DNA from: Sabulicella rubraurantiaca
GTDB lineage: Bacteria; Pseudomonadota; Alphaproteobacteria; Acetobacterales; Acetobacteraceae
Assembly (NCBI RefSeq): GCF_017355885.1
Contig: NZ_JAFEUU010000005.1
Span: 1-64,000 of the forward strand
Reading direction: 5' to 3'
Length of the DNA stretch: 64,000 bases
Shown: positions 60,872 to 64,000 of the stretch, piece by piece
Layout: each line of letters opens with the position of its first letter
Position numbering within the stretch: position 1 is the stretch's first letter
Program-made: the position numbers and the translations under genes
The notes under the pieces: model-generated
What the model saw: the letters and a program-made list of their open reading frames with translations, nothing else
Databases searched by the model: none
What the model was told of the DNA's origin: nothing

Positions 60872-62661
60872 CGAGGCCGCTCGACCTCGCGGTGATCGGC
60901 AACTGCGCTGTGTCCTCGCTCGTCTCCCCTACCGGGAGGCATCTCTGGTTCTGCTATCCCCGCTTCGACGCGGAGCCCGTGCTGAACGCGCTGCTGGGCG
61001 GCGAGGATCCGGAGCGCGGCTTCTTCGACGTGACGCTGCGCGGACAGGCAGCCAGCCGCCAAGCCTATCTTCCGAACTCGGCCGTGCTGGAAACGGTGCT
61101 GACCGACGATGCGGGGGCAAGCCTGCGCATCCTCGACCTTGCACCACGCTTCCGGCGCTACGGACGCATCTACCGCCCGCCCTCGCTGCTGCGGCGCATC
61201 GAGCCGATCGCCGGGCGACCGCGCATCCGCATCCGGTTGCGGCCGACCTTCGAGTATGGCCAGCGCATCCCGGTCGTCAGCAACGGCAGCAACCACATCC
61301 GCTACGTCGGGATCGATCAGGTGCTGCGCCTGACCACGGATGCGCCGCTCTCCCATATCCTCTACGAGACGGAGTTCGGGTTGGACCGTCCAGTGAACCT
61401 CGTCATCGGCCCCGACGAGACGCTGCCGGAAAGCGCGGAGCAGCACGCGCGCACCTGCCTTTCGGAAACCATCGCTTATTGGGCCGACTGGGTGCGGGGG
61501 CTGAACGTGCCCTTCGACTGGCAGGAAGCGGTAATCCGCGCCGCCATCACCCTCAAGCTCTGCTCCTTCGAGGATACGGGGGCGATCGTCGCGGCGCTCA
61601 CCACCTCCGTGCCGGAGGCGCCGGGTTCCGCCCGCAACTGGGACTACCGCTTCTGCTGGCTGCGCGACGCCTTCTTCACCGTCTCCGCGCTGAACCGGCT
61701 CAACGCGACGCTGACCATGGAGGGCTTCGTCCGCTTCGTGCTCGACAGCGTGTTGCAGGACCTGGAAGGCCCGGTGCCGCCGCTCTTCGCCATCGCGCCG
61801 GGGTTGGGCACGGAGGAACGGATCGCGGAGGCGCTGCCTGGCTTCCTGGGCAACGGGCCCGTGCGGGTGGGCAACGCCGCCGTGTCGCAGCGGCAGAATG
61901 ACGGCTATGGCTCGATCATCCTCACGGCGTCACAGATGTTCTTCGACACACGTCTGCCACGCCGGGGCGGTGCCGATCTCTATCGCCAGCTTGCCGTGAT
62001 CGGGCGCGACGCCGCCCGTTCCGCCTTCGAGCCGGATGCCGGGCTGTGGGAGTACCGGGAGCGGGAATCGGTCCATACCTATTCCACCGCCATGTGCTGG
62101 GCCGCGGTGGACCGGCTTGCCGGCATCGCCCGCCGCGTTGGGCTCTCGGAGGATGCGAAGGGCTGGGAGGTCCAGGCCGCCGGCATCCGCGAACGGCTGC
62201 TGCGCGAGGCGGTGGTGCCCGAGGAAGGCTGGGTCGCGAGCGCGCTGGGCGGGCGCAGCGTGGACGCCTCCTCCCTGCTGCTGCCGGAGATCGGCCTGCT
62301 ACGCGCCAACGATCCGCTCTTCCTGCGCACGTTGGACATCACGGAGCGGCGCCTCGTGCGCGACGGCTTCGTGAAGCGCTACGACGAGGCCGATGATTTC
62401 GGGCTTCCTGAAACAGCCTTCATTGTTTGTTCATTCTGGTATATTGATGCCCTCGCACGTGTTGGCCGACGCGAGGAAGCGCGGGCCGTGTTCGAAACGG
62501 CGCTGTCGTGGCGCAACCATGTCGGGTTGCTGGCGGAGGATGTGGACCCCCGGACCGGCCTGCTTTGGGGCAATTTCCCGCAGACCTATTCGCAGGTTGG
62601 GCTGATACTGTCGGCCATGCGGCTGTCCCGTTCCTGGGAGGAGGGTCTGTGGCGCGGCTAG
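60868..62661 (+). CDS. Glycoside hydrolase family 15 protein (glucoamylase/trehalase-like)
   Basis: 597 residues. The N-terminal beta-sandwich (about 1-220) starts LDLAVIGNCAVSSLVSPTG. The (alpha/alpha)6 catalytic barrel (about 235-590) has the substrate loop SARNWDYRFCWLRDAFFT and the LLAEDVDPRTGLLWGNFPQTYSQ segment that contains the expected catalytic base region. Lack of a signal peptide makes it cytoplasmic. Family members of this length in trehalose clusters include GH15 trehalases, so it may recycle trehalose or trim malto-oligosaccharides. The end overlaps otsA by 13 bases. Confidence 0.9.
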   Translation: MTRPLDLAVIGNCAVSSLVSPTGRHLWFCYPRFDAEPVLNALLGGEDPERGFFDVTLRGQAASRQAYLPNSAVLETVLTDDAGASLRILDLAPRFRRYGRIYRPPSLLRRIEPIAGRPRIRIRLRPTFEYGQRIPVVSNGSNHIRYVGIDQVLRLTTDAPLSHILYETEFGLDRPVNLVIGPDETLPESAEQHARTCLSETIAYWADWVRGLNVPFDWQEAVIRAAITLKLCSFEDTGAIVAALTTSVPEAPGSARNWDYRFCWLRDAFFTVSALNRLNATLTMEGFVRFVLDSVLQDLEGPVPPLFAIAPGLGTEERIAEALPGFLGNGPVRVGNAAVSQRQNDGYGSIILTASQMFFDTRLPRRGGADLYRQLAVIGRDAARSAFEPDAGLWEYRERESVHTYSTAMCWAAVDRLAGIARRVGLSEDAKGWEVQAAGIRERLLREAVVPEEGWVASALGGRSVDASSLLLPEIGLLRANDPLFLRTLDITERRLVRDGFVKRYDEADDFGLPETAFIVCSFWYIDALARVGRREEARAVFETALSWRNHVGLLAEDVDPRTGLLWGNFPQTYSQVGLILSAMRLSRSWEEGLWRG

Positions 62662-64000
62662 TCATCGTTTCCAATCGTGTGCCGGTGCTGGGCCGGCGCG
62701 CGCAGGCAGGCGGGTTGGCCGTGGCGCTGCAATCCGTCGCGTCGCCGGGAACGCTGTGGTTCGGCTGGAGTGGGCAGACCGCGCACGAAACCTCCAGCAC
62801 GCCGAAGATCGGCGAGGCACGTGGCGTCAGCTACGCCACGCTCGACCTCTCGGCCTCCGACTACCAGCATTTCTATGTCGGCTTTTCCAACGCGACGCTC
62901 TGGCCGCTCTTCCATTTCCGCACCGGGCTGATGCGCTACAGCCGCGACGACTACGCAGGTTACCGCTCGGTGAACCGTTCCTTCGCCGAGGCGCTGCTGC
63001 CGCTGCTTCGCCCGGACGACCTGGTCTGGGTGCATGACTACCACCTGATCCCGCTCGCCGAGGAGCTGCGGCGCCTGGGCTACACGGGGCGGCTGGGCTT
63101 CTTCCTGCACATCCCCTTCGTGCCGCCCGCCGTTCTGCAGGTCCTGCCGCCTGCCGCCGAGCTGGTGCGGATGCTGTGTGCCTATGATTTGGCCGGCTTC
63201 CACACCCGCCGCTTCGCGCAGGACTTCCTGGCGAGCGCCAAGGACTTGGCCGGCGCGCAGGTGACGGAGGATACGGTGCGCCTCGACGGGCGGGTGACCT
63301 CGGTGGGCGCCTTTCCCATCGGCATCGACCCGGCCGCCTTCGCCCGCAGTGCCGTGCGCGCCATGGAAACGGGCTACATCGCGCGCGTCCGCGAAAGCCT
63401 GCAGAGCCGCGCCCTGATCGTCAGCGCCGACCGGCTCGACTACTCGAAGGGTTTGCCGAACCGGCTGGAAGGGTTCGGGCGCCTGCTCGCGCGCTTTCCG
63501 CAGCATCACCGCAAGGCGAGCTTCCTCCAGATCGCCGCGCGCTCGCGCGAGGACGTGGCGGAATACCAGTCGCTCCGGCGCGAGCTGGATCGCATGACCG
63601 GCGACCTCAATGGCCGCTTCTCGCATTTCGACTGGGTGCCGCTGCGCTACATGACGCAGATGGTGCAGCGCCCGCGGCTTGCGGGGCTGTTCCGCATGGC
63701 GCGGATCGGGCTGGTGACGCCCTTGCAGGACGGCATGAACCTCGTCGCCAAGGAGTTCGTCGCGGCGCAGGACTCCGAAGATCCGGGCGTCCTGGTTCTG
63801 TCACGCTTCGCCGGCGCGGCGGAGCAGCTGCGCGACGCGCTGATCGTGAACCCCTACGACTCGGACGAGATCGCCGACGCCATGCACGCGGCGCTGGAGA
63901 TGCCGCTGGAGGAGCGCCAGCGCCGCCATGACTCGCTGCGCGAGGCGGTGTTCCAGGGCACCGCCGCCCAGTTCTGCGCCTCCTACCTCGAAGCGTTCCA
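62649..64000 (+). CDS. otsA: Trehalose-6-phosphate synthase, C-terminus beyond the window
   Basis: 450 codons are visible from a GTG at 62649 and the frame is still open at the end of the window. GT20 glycosyltransferase joining UDP-glucose (or ADP-glucose) and glucose 6-phosphate. Seen are ARLVIVSNRVPVL at the N-terminus, LVWVHDYHLIPLAEELR, LGFFLHIPFVPPAVL, the donor-binding SADRLDYSKGLPNRLEGF and TPLQDGMNLVAKEFVAAQ. The canonical N-terminal G-G-L is QAGGLAVAL. GAGGAGGG at 62638-62645 precedes the GTG. Probably only a few tens of residues are missing. Confidence 0.93.
   Translation, partial: MARLVIVSNRVPVLGRRAQAGGLAVALQSVASPGTLWFGWSGQTAHETSSTPKIGEARGVSYATLDLSASDYQHFYVGFSNATLWPLFHFRTGLMRYSRDDYAGYRSVNRSFAEALLPLLRPDDLVWVHDYHLIPLAEELRRLGYTGRLGFFLHIPFVPPAVLQVLPPAAELVRMLCAYDLAGFHTRRFAQDFLASAKDLAGAQVTEDTVRLDGRVTSVGAFPIGIDPAAFARSAVRAMETGYIARVRESLQSRALIVSADRLDYSKGLPNRLEGFGRLLARFPQHHRKASFLQIAARSREDVAEYQSLRRELDRMTGDLNGRFSHFDWVPLRYMTQMVQRPRLAGLFRMARIGLVTPLQDGMNLVAKEFVAAQDSEDPGVLVLSRFAGAAEQLRDALIVNPYDSDEIADAMHAALEMPLEERQRRHDSLREAVFQGTAAQFCASYLEAF

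Noticed and set aside
1-64000. tRNA or rRNA genes, CRISPR arrays, prophage or plasmid genes
   Set aside because: I saw no cloverleaf with T-loop consensus, no regularly spaced repeats, and no capsid, integrase or replication genes by reading. Short RNAs could still be missed without a covariance-model search.

Overview
The window is GC-rich, densely coded DNA, almost certainly from an alphaproteobacterium of the Acetobacteraceae (Roseomonas-like). The reasons are the base composition, the large number of tripartite tricarboxylate receptor (TctC/Bug) genes, an SOS box of the alphaproteobacterial type (GTTC-N7-GTTC), an imuB-dnaE2 cassette, a LigD with phosphoesterase-ligase-polymerase order, and an otsB-GH15-otsA trehalose cluster. 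The placement is inferred from gene content; no rRNA or tRNA gene was recognised.

Layout. 1-130: end of an IS5-type insertion sequence. 211-5940: MerR regulator, class C beta-lactamase-like serine hydrolase (-), a TctC receptor followed by malonyl-CoA decarboxylase, and a LysR regulator (-). 6043-13726: divergent from that LysR, a unit of class V aminotransferase, TctC receptor and hydantoinase/oxoprolinase subunits HyuA and HyuB, then an acyl-CoA ligase. 13851-22076: housekeeping and stress genes, namely a PolB-like exonuclease, an HPP-CBS membrane protein, a decayed MFS remnant, a SnoaL-like protein (-), a DUF4239 protein (-), LigD (-) and an unknown membrane protein (-). 22248-34994: a LysR gene and, divergent from it, an eleven-gene catabolic unit: thiolase-like, DUF35, enoyl-CoA hydratase, TctC, tandem CaiB/BaiF CoA-transferase, TctC, iron alcohol dehydrogenase, LeuC-, LeuD- and LeuB-like, TctC. 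35072-48546: more TctC receptors, two alpha/beta hydrolases, enoyl-CoA hydratase, GntR regulator, two amidohydrolases, a CoA-transferase and an isocitrate lyase/PEP mutase family enzyme. 48646-53375: SOS box, a 23-residue micro-ORF, imuB and dnaE2. 53378-57590: unknown protein (-), SDR, two small proteins, phosphoribosyltransferase, TctC (-). 57639-64000: ROK sugar kinase (-), divergent MFS transporter, otsB, GH15 and otsA (cut by the window end).

How it works together. The dominant theme is uptake and CoA-dependent breakdown of organic acids. Twelve periplasmic TctC receptors are scattered among regulators and degradation enzymes, yet no TctA/TctB permease gene is present, so the receptors must share a distant permease or serve as sensors. 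The 23.2-35.0 kb unit is the best candidate for an undescribed pathway: it carries LeuC/LeuD/LeuB paralogues with no LeuA, and its LeuB-like enzyme has lost the glutamate that helps recognise isopropylmalate. The 38-48.5 kb region is a second degradation island, probably under the GntR regulator. The DNA-repair cassette lacks imuA; a micro-ORF occupies its place between the SOS box and imuB.
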